Positions 21,182-30,628 of a stretch of 34,322 bases of DNA are shown in pieces. Position numbers and translations under genes: made by a program. The stretch is from Candidatus Cellulosilyticum pullistercoris (GTDB taxonomy: Bacteria; Bacillota; Clostridia; Lachnospirales; Cellulosilyticaceae): contig JAHLFQ010000161.1 of assembly GCA_018883705.1 (NCBI GenBank), forward strand, positions 1 to 34,322. The letters run 5' to 3'. Positions within the stretch are counted from its first letter, which is position 1. Each line of letters starts with the position of its first letter. The notes under the pieces were generated by a model that saw only the letters and a program-made list of their open reading frames with translations, searched no databases and was not told the DNA's origin.

Positions 21182-23881
21182 CTATATTAAGTGAACATAA
21201 ATAGTATGTTCTACTAATGGGGCAAGTGATTCGATATCTTCTCTCTTAATACTAGATTGATTGATATTATATAACTTATTGCCCATTTCTATCTTATCTA
21301 TAGAATAGGTTCCAACTTGTTTTTTATGTGGATTAGAATAAATGATCTTGAGCTTTTTGCCTGCAAATACTAAATGGATTGTAGCTTTATCATCCTGATT
21401 AAATTGATCTAATAATAGTTTAGGTTCAAAATATAAATCACCTAATTTCCCTTTTATACCAAACATTTCTGTAATGACTGTAAGCATTAACCAACTTGCT
21501 GCCCCTGTTAAATAGTGATACATTCCTCGCCCTTTGCCATTGATATATTCCGGGACCCCAGGAAAAATTCGACTTTTTTCAAAATCACTACAATGTTTAT
21601 ACAGTGTATTAATTACTTTAAAACCTTCATGACTAAATCCTCTTTGATACAATGCATTAGCATACATAGTAGCCATGTGACAAAAAACTGCACCATTTTC
21701 TTTATGCCCATAGGCAAAACCAAACATTCTACCAAGATCTGTTTTTACTTCATTAAAGTTAGTATTTAATTTATAGCCACCTACTGATGGATCATATAGA
21801 TACTGATCTGCTGCTTTAACGATATCTATGACTTGCTGATCGGTAGCAACTTTGTTCATAATAGTAAATACCTGACTTGTAAGCATCATACGTGTTCCTT
21901 TTTCATGATCACCTTCTACTCTTCTTCCATGATTATCATAGTACCCATTATACCAACTGTATCCTGACTGATCTGTAAGCCATTCTTCTTTTCTTATATG
22001 CTGCATCATCCAATCAGCTTTGGCCTCTAAATCTGTTATTAGTGTCTCAAGTTCTATTTCTACCTGATGACCAGTGACTCCATATTTTACCCTCTTACAA
22101 TAAGTTTGCAAAATGGTATTCTTTTTTGAAACATCTTCAAAGACTACTACATCTGTACCCATAAGAAGATTTAATTCTTCCGCTAATGTAACTTTTTCTT
22201 CTTGTTCTTTTTCCTTTAGTATACGTAAAAGATTGGCAATTTCTCTCATATTTCCTGCATAAAGCGCAGAGAAAGCAACACTCTCACCTTTTTCATCTGC
22301 CATATCTAAACCATCATTCCAATCTGCTCCATGCAGCCTTAAATGATTATGTTCTCCTACATCGTAGAAGGCCGTAAGATGCTGTACTAAGAGGTGCTCT
22401 AAAATAGTTCCTTGATAAACCATCTGATTACTTTGTTTAAGAGAATTCCCCTTACTAGGTGACCAGCGCTCATCCTTATCTGTTCCTCTATCTACTTGTA
22501 AATCTTTAAAGTAGTTTTGTTTCTCCAATAAAAATTTAATATCTCCACTTTGTTGAATATAGAGATTGGTGGTTAAGAAAGGCCATGCACCATGATCCAT
22601 CCAAACCCTTGTAATATTATTTCTATCTGCTATAAATTCACCTTGCTTGGTACCTATAATCGTGGCATTGGTACCATCAATACGTACGCCTCCAAAATTA
22701 TCTAATAACATACTTCTTACACCACTTGGATCCATGACCAAAAGTGCTAAGCAATCCTGCCATAAATCTCTCCAACCACGTCCACCTTTTCCATAATCAT
22801 GATGTGGCAAAAAAGAACACCCATAAATTCGTCTTAACATAGGTTGGAAATTCACCCAGTACATCCAGTTATCAAACTCCTCATCCCCTGTTTGATAAGA
22901 CACATTGATTTTCTTATCCCAATAAGCCTGAGTTGTTTTAAGCGCTTCATCTACTGCTACTTCACTTAAATACTTTTTAGCCATTTCCTCAAAATGGTCT
23001 TCATTGTCTCCAAATCCCAAAACAAGTATATAAGCTTTTGATTCTTGTGGTCTGAGTAGCGTTTTTTCAAAAACTACTCCTCCCATAGCTTCATATCCTT
23101 CTAGCTCGGAACCAGCATACACATCAGGTGATTTTTGGCACATAATAGCTTCTGGTACTTCAAAAGAACCTCCCTCACCAATGTAATTCTCTACAATAGG
23201 AAAATAACCTATTGGTTTTTGTCCTTGAGCCTCTGAGCCTGACATCCCATAAACAATTGTATTCTTCTTATGACCTCTTTCATCAAACGTTAAGGTCGGA
23301 TTAACAACGATACTATAATCTGTGGTTTTTATTCTATGTAATAAAGAAGTAACGTGTCTATGATCTCTTAAATTATCAGCTGATCGGGCATATAAAGGAA
23401 TTGCTGCTGTTGGTGAAATGACCATTTCCTCTTCACTTGTATTGATAATCGTTACTTTCATAAGCTCTACTGTATCCTCTGAGGCAGGTACAAAAGAGAT
23501 AATTTCTGATTTTATACCTAGTGCTTTAGACTCTCTAGTCACCTTATGCCACATCACTCCAGCTTCTAATTCTGTTTCTTCTTTTTTATCACTAAATAAC
23601 GCAGCCATAGCCATAGGTGATACACCTGTTGCTGACCAAATCCCTCTACTTTCAATAGTAACCCAGAAATTTCTTGAAGATTTATTATTGTGAAGATCTT
23701 CGCTGCTTACTGGCGCTAATAAAAAGGTATTTTGCCCCATCTTACAGTCTCCATTTAAAAAAGGAGTAACACTTGACATCACACCTTTTTCATTAGCCAA
23801 AGGGAAATAGCTGTAGCTATTTCTCTCTGGATCTATAATTTTAAATGTCCCTTTACGATCTATATATGTATATTTACTCAT
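21182..23881 (-). CDS. GH94 phosphorylase, probably laminaribiose phosphorylase
   Basis: This cytoplasmic GH94 enzyme cleaves a beta-gluco-disaccharide with phosphate to glucose-1-phosphate and glucose. The catalytic Asp is D520 in HGADWNDGLDMA. Other family segments are RGWRDLWQD, QGEF...RVWMDHGAWPF, SGYSWYNGYYDN and the C-terminal LTGAASWLM. I set the start at ATG 23881 (899 aa), where AAGGTGG stands upstream; the TTG at 23920 overlaps the preceding gene and has no site. The length is far above cellobiose phosphorylase (about 810) and near that reported for Paenibacillus laminaribiose phosphorylase (about 910, from memory). With two GH16 beta-1,3-active enzymes in the locus, laminaribiose is the favoured substrate; cellobiose is the alternative. 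It follows the first phosphorylase gene by 28 nt. Confidence 0.75.
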   Translation of the reverse strand: MSKYTYIDRKGTFKIIDPERNSYSYFPLANEKGVMSSVTPFLNGDCKMGQNTFLLAPVSSEDLHNNKSSRNFWVTIESRGIWSATGVSPMAMAALFSDKKEETELEAGVMWHKVTRESKALGIKSEIISFVPASEDTVELMKVTIINTSEEEMVISPTAAIPLYARSADNLRDHRHVTSLLHRIKTTDYSIVVNPTLTFDERGHKKNTIVYGMSGSEAQGQKPIGYFPIVENYIGEGGSFEVPEAIMCQKSPDVYAGSELEGYEAMGGVVFEKTLLRPQESKAYILVLGFGDNEDHFEEMAKKYLSEVAVDEALKTTQAYWDKKINVSYQTGDEEFDNWMYWVNFQPMLRRIYGCSFLPHHDYGKGGRGWRDLWQDCLALLVMDPSGVRSMLLDNFGGVRIDGTNATIIGTKQGEFIADRNNITRVWMDHGAWPFLTTNLYIQQSGDIKFLLEKQNYFKDLQVDRGTDKDERWSPSKGNSLKQSNQMVYQGTILEHLLVQHLTAFYDVGEHNHLRLHGADWNDGLDMADEKGESVAFSALYAGNMREIANLLRILKEKEQEEKVTLAEELNLLMGTDVVVFEDVSKKNTILQTYCKRVKYGVTGHQVEIELETLITDLEAKADWMMQHIRKEEWLTDQSGYSWYNGYYDNHGRRVEGDHEKGTRMMLTSQVFTIMNKVATDQQVIDIVKAADQYLYDPSVGGYKLNTNFNEVKTDLGRMFGFAYGHKENGAVFCHMATMYANALYQRGFSHEGFKVINTLYKHCSDFEKSRIFPGVPEYINGKGRGMYHYLTGAASWLMLTVITEMFGIKGKLGDLYFEPKLLLDQFNQDDKATIHLVFAGKKLKIIYSNPHKKQVGTYSIDKIEMGNKLYNINQSSIKREDIESLAPLVEHTIYVHLI

Positions 23882-23909
23882 CGTTTTAAACCACCTTTTC
23901 TTCAGCTTT

Positions 23910-26837
23910 TTATGCTCCAAAAGTAAGTGTTATTTGATGCACCCTACCATCATCTACTAATGAAATCTTATGATCTGACACTTGTTTTCCATCTACTATA
24001 ATGCTGCAGTTTTGATCTTTCATTCTTGATAAACCTATTGGTTTATGGATTTCAATGACATACTTAGATGTGAAGTGTCTTAATGTATAACTTACTTGTG
24101 TCATCTCTTCATCTAATAGTGGCTCAATAACAAGTAAATCTTTCTCATATTTAATTCCTAACATTTCAAACAGGGTAATAGCAAGCCAAGTTGAAGTACC
24201 ACTTAAAGTAGGTCCAATATTTTCACCTGTTAAACTATTATTGTATTGTGTACACCAGCGTGGATTACCACATACTTCAAATGGATTTTCTAAAGCTTTG
24301 TAAGGTAGCACAAGGCCTACCATCCAATACGCTAAATGAGTTAATCTACTAGCTAATGCCTTATCCTCTACTCTCTTAGCTGCTTGAAGCATAGCTGCTG
24401 TTGCCATCATTGTTGCATGCTTAAAGATACCCCCATTTTCTCTATCCCCAGGGAAATACTCTCCTGTAGCTGTTCCTTTTGCAACTTTTGATAAGTCAGT
24501 CGGACTCATTAATTTTAATCCATAAGGTGTTTTTAAATACTGTTCAATTTGATCTAACATCTTACCAATCTGCTTTTCATTAGCACAAGAAGAAAGAATA
24601 GACCAACTGAAAGAATTTAAGAAGTATGTACCATCTACATTTGGATCTGCAGAGAAACCATCGTTTTTTGCACCTAAGAAAGTGATTTCTTCACCAAATC
24701 TATTAAACAGTACTCTTGCAAAGAAATTTTCTTTCCATGCGTGTTTTTGAATATTATCATCCAGTTGCTTGATTAAATCTTTTGTATGTTGCTCATAGTC
24801 TTGATCTTTATGAATACTTGAAAACTCTTTCATATGTTGTAAGGCTAATTTCAGTAAGAATGCATTCATTACACTTTCTGAATAACCTTTAAGTGGTTTG
24901 TCTTGTCTTTCTTTTTCTGGACCTGATACATAATGAGCATCTACTTTTAAGCAGTCATTCCAATCAGCAAAATCAATAAGTGGTAATCCATGTTCACCTA
25001 TAGAGCGCTCTGCTGAATAAGTAATAATTGCTTTTAAAGTTTCATAAACACTTCTTGTCTTTCCGTCTGTTCCTGCTATTTCATACACTTCATCTAGGAA
25101 GCTAAAATCTCCACTATAACTGACATAGCGATAGACTGCTTGAAGCAACCATAAACCATCATCTGACCATTTGCCTGGTTCTTTACCTTGCCAGAAGAAA
25201 TTATGATAGCAGTATCCATAATCAAATACTTTTTCAATCCATTCCCTGAGTAATGATTTTGTATACTCTATCTCACCCATAGAAATAAGGTAATATTGTG
25301 ATACAAAAATATCTTGAATTTCTCTAAACCCAATTTCTCTATAACCTTTTTGAGTTAAATCAAACGAACGAGAAACAAAAGTCTGATAAAGTACTTGGAA
25401 AGGTAGATTTTTGTTCACATAGCTATCAAAAGCTGTATCTCCTGTATGAACTTGTAAGTATGTACTATATTTTTTATAGCTTTCTAATTGTTCATTTAAG
25501 CTTCTTACCACACTTTCTGGTGACTCAAATTGACGATGTAAATTAAGAAGTTGAGTATGGATGACTTCATTAGGCACTCTTGTTTCTTTTAGTTCAGAGA
25601 TGAGACCTATAAAGTGATCCACATAAGTGGTTTCCCCTGCTTCTACATGAATAGGACATCCTAGTGCAAAAAATCCTGGTCCTTTAGTATTGAGGCGGTT
25701 AGATAATTTAAGGATTCCTTGAGGTTTGTATAAATTACCACTGCCTATAAATTCTCCATAGTGTGTGCATATTTCTGTTGGATATTTTTTTACATTTTTC
25801 TCGTAAGCAACCATGGTAGTATAACGAACGTCTCTACTAGCTGGTTCTGGATAGTAGTAAGGCACATATCCTATGAGGTGCTCTTCCTCATCTTTAATTA
25901 ATTGGGATTGCATAATGACTGTAGAATAAACCACATCTTCCATGAGTGCTCCTGGAGCTGCTGTGGCTAACATACCTGTTGTAACTACTTTTAAATCTCT
26001 ATCTTTGGCTGTTTTATTAATAAGAGTTATTCTTTGAACTTCTGTAGCAATTGGTAAACCTTCGTACTGTGGTACTAGGAAAATAGTTCTTAAAATCTTA
26101 AGCCCACATTTCGTCTCATACTCAATCTCTGTATAGTTTTGTCCATGTCTACACTCTGCACGTTCAATATTAGCATCTAATACATCTGCGGAATAAAAAA
26201 TTTGTTTGCCTTCCTCTACAATATAAAACTGTCTATTGGCAGGAAAACCATTTTCTTCTGGTAGCATATCCCATCTTGTTGCTAATACTTGATTGGCTGC
26301 GTGTGCTCTAAAGCTTCCACCACCCAAACGATCTACCACACTTTTAGGCGTAGACTGGAGTGCTAGATCAAAATTCATACGATCTCCTAAAAGCATATTC
26401 GTATAAAAGTGTGGTCCTGGTACTGGTTTCTTTAAATCAATAACATGTTCTCCCTTTTCATTAATATAGCCTGCCCATCTTTTATAGTCTTCACAAATAG
26501 CCATAATACGTTTTTGAATAGATAAGTCTACGGATTTTTCTGTAACTACCCCATTCATATAATAAAAATAATTCACTTTATTTTCTTCTATACAAAAAAG
26601 ATGAGATGCAGTAGATGATAACTGACTGAAATACATACTTAATTCTTGATCTTTAAATAATTCTTTTAAAGCGGGTACTTTAAATACAAATCCTCCAATC
26701 GCTATAATATGTGTGCTACTAACGTCCATAAACTGACTATCATACACAAGATCCTTATTCATATACTCTTTAAAACATTGATTTAATACCTTTGTTGCTT
26801 CATTTAATGTTTCTCTAGCTAATACATTTTTTAACAT
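23910..26837 (-). CDS. GH94 cellodextrin phosphorylase-like enzyme
   Basis: This cytoplasmic enzyme removes a glucosyl unit from the non-reducing end of beta-1,4-gluco-oligosaccharides with phosphate, giving glucose-1-phosphate. The 975-residue length and the run of conserved segments match Clostridium thermocellum cellodextrin phosphorylase as I remember it: GEHVIDL, PGPHFYTN, STPKSVVDR, ENGFPANRQFY, QKGYREIGFREIQD and GENIGPTLSGT. Catalytic D625 is in DFADWNDCLKVD. There is no signal peptide. AGGAGAG precedes ATG 26837, 16 nt after the chemotaxis receptor gene. The pairing with a second GH94 enzyme suggests stepwise breakdown: longer oligosaccharides here, the remaining disaccharide by the neighbour. 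Activity on the beta-1,4 end of mixed-linkage oligosaccharides is my inference. Confidence 0.88.
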   Translation of the reverse strand: MLKNVLARETLNEATKVLNQCFKEYMNKDLVYDSQFMDVSSTHIIAIGGFVFKVPALKELFKDQELSMYFSQLSSTASHLFCIEENKVNYFYYMNGVVTEKSVDLSIQKRIMAICEDYKRWAGYINEKGEHVIDLKKPVPGPHFYTNMLLGDRMNFDLALQSTPKSVVDRLGGGSFRAHAANQVLATRWDMLPEENGFPANRQFYIVEEGKQIFYSADVLDANIERAECRHGQNYTEIEYETKCGLKILRTIFLVPQYEGLPIATEVQRITLINKTAKDRDLKVVTTGMLATAAPGALMEDVVYSTVIMQSQLIKDEEEHLIGYVPYYYPEPASRDVRYTTMVAYEKNVKKYPTEICTHYGEFIGSGNLYKPQGILKLSNRLNTKGPGFFALGCPIHVEAGETTYVDHFIGLISELKETRVPNEVIHTQLLNLHRQFESPESVVRSLNEQLESYKKYSTYLQVHTGDTAFDSYVNKNLPFQVLYQTFVSRSFDLTQKGYREIGFREIQDIFVSQYYLISMGEIEYTKSLLREWIEKVFDYGYCYHNFFWQGKEPGKWSDDGLWLLQAVYRYVSYSGDFSFLDEVYEIAGTDGKTRSVYETLKAIITYSAERSIGEHGLPLIDFADWNDCLKVDAHYVSGPEKERQDKPLKGYSESVMNAFLLKLALQHMKEFSSIHKDQDYEQHTKDLIKQLDDNIQKHAWKENFFARVLFNRFGEEITFLGAKNDGFSADPNVDGTYFLNSFSWSILSSCANEKQIGKMLDQIEQYLKTPYGLKLMSPTDLSKVAKGTATGEYFPGDRENGGIFKHATMMATAAMLQAAKRVEDKALASRLTHLAYWMVGLVLPYKALENPFEVCGNPRWCTQYNNSLTGENIGPTLSGTSTWLAITLFEMLGIKYEKDLLVIEPLLDEEMTQVSYTLRHFTSKYVIEIHKPIGLSRMKDQNCSIIVDGKQVSDHKISLVDDGRVHQITLTFGA

Positions 26838-26853
26838 ATCGTCTCTCCTATCA

Positions 26854-28641
26854 TCAATCTATCATAAATCTATTAATAATATGATCTAAGGTATGAACTA
26901 CTGTAGATAACGTATGAGTAGCCTTTCCTAGATCATTAATAAGCTCTATCTGCTCATTCATCTCTAATGTAATATCATTTGTTTTCTCACTTACACTATT
27001 GCCTAAAACATGAATAGCATTCATACTTTCCAAAATACTCTCTACACCCTTACTAGATTGAGTGACCGCCATATTCATGTCCTCAAGTCTGGCAATTGTA
27101 GCTTTTAAATTTTCTTCTATTACATTAAATTTATTGAGTGTATCTCCTGCGAATACTTCACTTTGAGTTGCTTCTTGATTCGCTTCATCTACTAATTGAC
27201 CTGTATGACCAATTAAATGTCCCATTTTATCTATGCAGCTATTAATTTCTACTGTAGAATTTCTACTTACATTCGCTAAATTATTAATTTCTTGTGCTAC
27301 CACAGCAAATCCTTTGCCGCTTTCACCCGCTCTTGCTGCTTCGATAGAGGCATTTAAAGCTAATAAGTTGGTTTGTTCACTAATTTGATTGATAATATCT
27401 GTAGATTTACTAACAATAACAGACTCCTGTTTTAATGCACCTATAACCTCTACTACTTCTTCAATGAACTCTCTAATATGCTTCATCTTCTCAATCATTC
27501 TATGTAACATATCAATGCCATTTACAGCTTCTTCTATGATTTCTACTGTAGTACTTGTAATATTTTCTGTAGTCGCACTTGTTTCTTCACTATTACTTGT
27601 TAATTCTTCTGTTACCTTAGTAACCATACTTACTTCTTTTTTCCAAACACGCATTTCCTCTACTACTCCATCTAAATTGTCATTAATACTATCAAAGGCT
27701 TCTTTGGTATGTATTGTTTTATGGTCTAGATGTGTATCTACCTGTTGTAATTCACCAATAGAATTTTTAAGTATCTGCACCATATCCTGTAGTTCTTGAG
27801 CCATCTTTTTTATGCCTTCATCTATCTCATAAACTTCATCTCTAAATAATCTTTTTCTAGATAGACTCTTATCTTTTAAGCTATGGCTTAATTCAAGTTT
27901 AGATATACTGTTAATCTTATCTGTAATATTCTTTAAAGCCATTTTTAAGTTTTTAATATAAATACCAAAAATTATAATAGCTACTATACTTACTATGCTA
28001 ACAACTAATATACTTATTTCTTCTATTTTGTTGAGCGCTTTTATTGTTATGTCTACTTGCTTACTTGTCTTATCTGTGGTTAATTGATCTATATCCTTAA
28101 ATATTTTTTGGATTTGAGCCATATACTCTTGACCATCTTCCACCATAAATACATGAGCCTTATCAAACCGTTTGGCTTCTAGTGCTTCTTGACTTAATGT
28201 ATCGTTTGCTTCGATCACCTCTATTAATTGCTCTACCTTTTGTGTAAGAGTAGGGTCTATTTCTATTAAAGCCTCTTTCATTCCTTCAAGTCTTCCTAAT
28301 TCTTGCTGTATGACTTCATGCTCTTTGTTATACTCTTCTGCATAACGCATAAAATCTTCCCCATAGAATAAAAGAGCGGATTGTAAATTATTAAATCCTC
28401 GCATCGCCTGAGTATATATTTTTTTAATGAGTGTTACTATTTCCTGAGACTCGGCATACTGGCTATACGCATGAACCATGTGATTCATTTGCCGATTATT
28501 AAAAACAAATATACTTATAAAGATGATGAAAATAGATAACATAAATATTGAAAGCTGTTTAGACAAAGATAAAGCAACTTTTCTCTCATTCCCTTGACCG
28601 TTATTGATAGGCCTTGGTTGTTTTTTCATATTATTACGCAT
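26854..28641 (-). CDS. Methyl-accepting chemotaxis protein
   Basis: This is a membrane chemoreceptor of 595 aa. TM1 is at about 30-47, followed by a helical four-helix-bundle-like sensory region (about 50-205) outside the cell and TM2 at about 208-228. A HAMP-like and coiled-coil signalling domain follows. The hairpin tip that contacts CheA/CheW is [24 protein letters not shown] (split here as [11 protein letters not shown] and [13 protein letters not shown], about 417-440). No C-terminal CheR/CheB pentapeptide is seen. It is the first gene of the unit with both GH94 phosphorylases, 16 nt before the next gene and with no terminator between. It may steer the cell by glucan-derived sugars or intracellular state (inference). 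AGGAG lies unusually close to ATG 28641; ATG 28629 is the alternative. Confidence 0.9.
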   Translation of the reverse strand: MRNNMKKQPRPINNGQGNERKVALSLSKQLSIFMLSIFIIFISIFVFNNRQMNHMVHAYSQYAESQEIVTLIKKIYTQAMRGFNNLQSALLFYGEDFMRYAEEYNKEHEVIQQELGRLEGMKEALIEIDPTLTQKVEQLIEVIEANDTLSQEALEAKRFDKAHVFMVEDGQEYMAQIQKIFKDIDQLTTDKTSKQVDITIKALNKIEEISILVVSIVSIVAIIIFGIYIKNLKMALKNITDKINSISKLELSHSLKDKSLSRKRLFRDEVYEIDEGIKKMAQELQDMVQILKNSIGELQQVDTHLDHKTIHTKEAFDSINDNLDGVVEEMRVWKKEVSMVTKVTEELTSNSEETSATTENITSTTVEIIEEAVNGIDMLHRMIEKMKHIREFIEEVVEVIGALKQESVIVSKSTDIINQISEQTNLLALNASIEAARAGESGKGFAVVAQEINNLANVSRNSTVEINSCIDKMGHLIGHTGQLVDEANQEATQSEVFAGDTLNKFNVIEENLKATIARLEDMNMAVTQSSKGVESILESMNAIHVLGNSVSEKTNDITLEMNEQIELINDLGKATHTLSTVVHTLDHIINRFMID

Positions 28642-28716
28642 AGCTCCTCATCCCTCTCTATAAATATATACATTTTTCTTTCTCTTTTTTTATTATCATA
28701 AGATATTTTGTCCTAT

Positions 28717-28761
28717 AACATAACCTTATAATATTATGCTTTTTCATGAAATAATTACTAT
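28717..28761 (-). promoter_or_regulatory. Receptor-phosphorylase operon upstream element, site D
   Basis: The plus strand 28742-28761 reads TTTCATGAAATAATTACTAT. It matches site C at 13 of 20 and site A at 12 of 20 positions. A weak -10 (TATGTT, 28717-28722) lies 19 nt away, the same offset as at the importer promoter. This is the weakest copy by sequence and is offered because of its position. Confidence 0.3.
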
Positions 28762-28793
28762 CTTTTTTATACTTCCTTAAGAAGCATGCATGC

Positions 28794-28832
28794 AAAAAAA
28801 GCTCACCTTTTATTTTAAGGTTGAGCTTTTCT
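28794..28832 (-). terminator. Terminator of the ABC exporter operon
   Basis: On the minus strand AAAGCTCAACCTT and AAGGTGAGCTTT form a stem with one bulged A and a loop of about 7 nt, followed by seven T. It lies just after the stop codon of the second exporter gene. Confidence 0.9.
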
Positions 28833-28834
28833 AG

Positions 28835-30628
28835 TTAGTTATTTAATTCTACATGAGAGGGTGGTGCAAATTGGCTATTATACAGTGATTCATAGAAACC
28901 ACCTTGTGCCATTAACTCTTCATGTGTTCCTTTTTCTATAATATCTCCTTCATTAAGAACTAAAATCAAGTCTGCACTTTTGATAGTTGAAAGTCGATGA
29001 GCAATCACAAAACTTGTTCTTCCCTTCATAATATTTTTCATTGCATTTTGAAGCATAAGTTCGATTCTTGTATCTACTGAACTTGTCGCTTCATCTAGAA
29101 TCAAAATAGCTGGATCTGCTAATATAGCCCTAGCAATGGTTAATAGCTGCTTCTCACCTTGTGAGATATTAGATGCTTCTTCATTTAGCATCATATCATA
29201 ACCATCTGGCAAAGTTTTAATAAAGTGATGCACATTAGCAATCTTCGCTGCTTCTATAATTTCTTCCCTCGTTGCACCAAATCTTCCATACTCGATATTT
29301 TCAGCAATTGTACCTTTATAGAGCCAAGTATCTTGTAACACCATTCCAAAAATGCTTCTTAGATCTTCTCTCTTCATGTCACGAATATCAACACCGTCTA
29401 TTTTTATAGAACCTCCATTTACATCATAAAAACGCATAAGTAAGTTAATAAGTGTTGTTTTTCCTGCTCCTGTTGGCCCTACGATGGCTACCATCTGACC
29501 ACTCTTGACTTCTACATTTAAATCTTTAATCAGTGTCCTTCCTTCTTTATAACCAAACTTAACATGTTCAAAAGTTACATTCCCTTTAACATCAGTTAAT
29601 TTAGAAGTATTGTTTACGTCACTTATTTCTTCCTCTTCTTCTAAAAATTCAAAAACACGCTCTGCTGCTGCAAATGCGGATTGAATAGCTGATGAAAGTT
29701 GAGTTACTTGTGTGAGGGGCTGATTAATCTGCCAAATATAACGGATAAAAGCTTGTAAATTTCCTACAGTTATAGCACCTCTGATGGTTAGTATCCCTCC
29801 CATAGCACCTACAATAGCAATCCCTAAATAGCTTATAAGTGATACTAAAGGCGACATAATGCTTGAAATAAATTGTGCCTTAAATCCTGTCTGGCAAAGT
29901 TCTTCATTAATGCCTACAAATTCTTCTATAGCATCTTCTTGCTTACCATATAATTTAATTTCATTAAACCCTGTATACATTTCTTGTACAGCACCATTTA
30001 ATTTACCTAATGCTTGTTGTTGATTATAAAATAAGCGTTGTGATTTACCTACAATAAACTTAGATACTAAATAACTGAGCGGTATAATAAGAGTGGCTAT
30101 TAGTGCCATTTGAATATTAATGGCATACATCATACCAAGTGCAAGCGCGAGCACTAAGACCGAATTAATCACTTGGCTAAAACTTTGTTGCATGGCATTA
30201 GAGATTGTATCAATATCATTAGTTATACGACTTAGTACATCTCCAAAGCTATTTTGATCGAAATAGCTAATAGGTAATTTTCTTATCTTACTTTGTACAG
30301 CATCTCTTAAGTCCTTAATCGTATTTTGAATCGCATTGGTTAATAAGTAACTTGCTACATACGTAGATACTGCACTTATAACATAAAGGACACCTAATAA
30401 ACTAAGTATTTTAATAATATAAGGAAAATTAATCCCTGCATTTTCTATCCCTTTATTCATAGCTAATACATCTTCTGTAAGTTGCGTAATAATTAACCCT
30501 TCTGTTCTTGGTGTAATAGCATTAATAACGGCTGCAGCGACAATAAATACAACAGCTCCTAAAAAAGGAAGCATATAAGGTTTTAGAAAAGGAATGAGTT
30601 TTTTAATTGTTTCTTTAAAGTTTCTCAT
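28835..30628 (-). CDS. ABC exporter half-transporter with catalytically complete Walker B
   Basis: This is one half of a heterodimeric ABC exporter of the multidrug/LmrCD-YheHI type (597 aa). The six-helix membrane domain covers about 1-320. The nucleotide-binding domain has Walker A GPTGAGKTT, Q-loop GMVLQDTW, signature NISQGEKQ, Walker B ILILDEATSSVD with catalytic Glu, and H-loop IAHRLS. The signature departs from LSGGQ, while Walker B and H-loop are intact. The partner has the reverse pattern, so one canonical and one degenerate ATP site are expected. Its ATG overlaps the partner's stop (ATGA), with GGAGG upstream. Control by the divergent MerR-type gene is likely. Substrate unknown (drug or peptide export are usual). 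Confidence 0.92.
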   Translation of the reverse strand: MRNFKETIKKLIPFLKPYMLPFLGAVVFIVAAAVINAITPRTEGLIITQLTEDVLAMNKGIENAGINFPYIIKILSLLGVLYVISAVSTYVASYLLTNAIQNTIKDLRDAVQSKIRKLPISYFDQNSFGDVLSRITNDIDTISNAMQQSFSQVINSVLVLALALGMMYAINIQMALIATLIIPLSYLVSKFIVGKSQRLFYNQQQALGKLNGAVQEMYTGFNEIKLYGKQEDAIEEFVGINEELCQTGFKAQFISSIMSPLVSLISYLGIAIVGAMGGILTIRGAITVGNLQAFIRYIWQINQPLTQVTQLSSAIQSAFAAAERVFEFLEEEEEISDVNNTSKLTDVKGNVTFEHVKFGYKEGRTLIKDLNVEVKSGQMVAIVGPTGAGKTTLINLLMRFYDVNGGSIKIDGVDIRDMKREDLRSIFGMVLQDTWLYKGTIAENIEYGRFGATREEIIEAAKIANVHHFIKTLPDGYDMMLNEEASNISQGEKQLLTIARAILADPAILILDEATSSVDTRIELMLQNAMKNIMKGRTSFVIAHRLSTIKSADLILVLNEGDIIEKGTHEELMAQGGFYESLYNSQFAPPSHVELNN

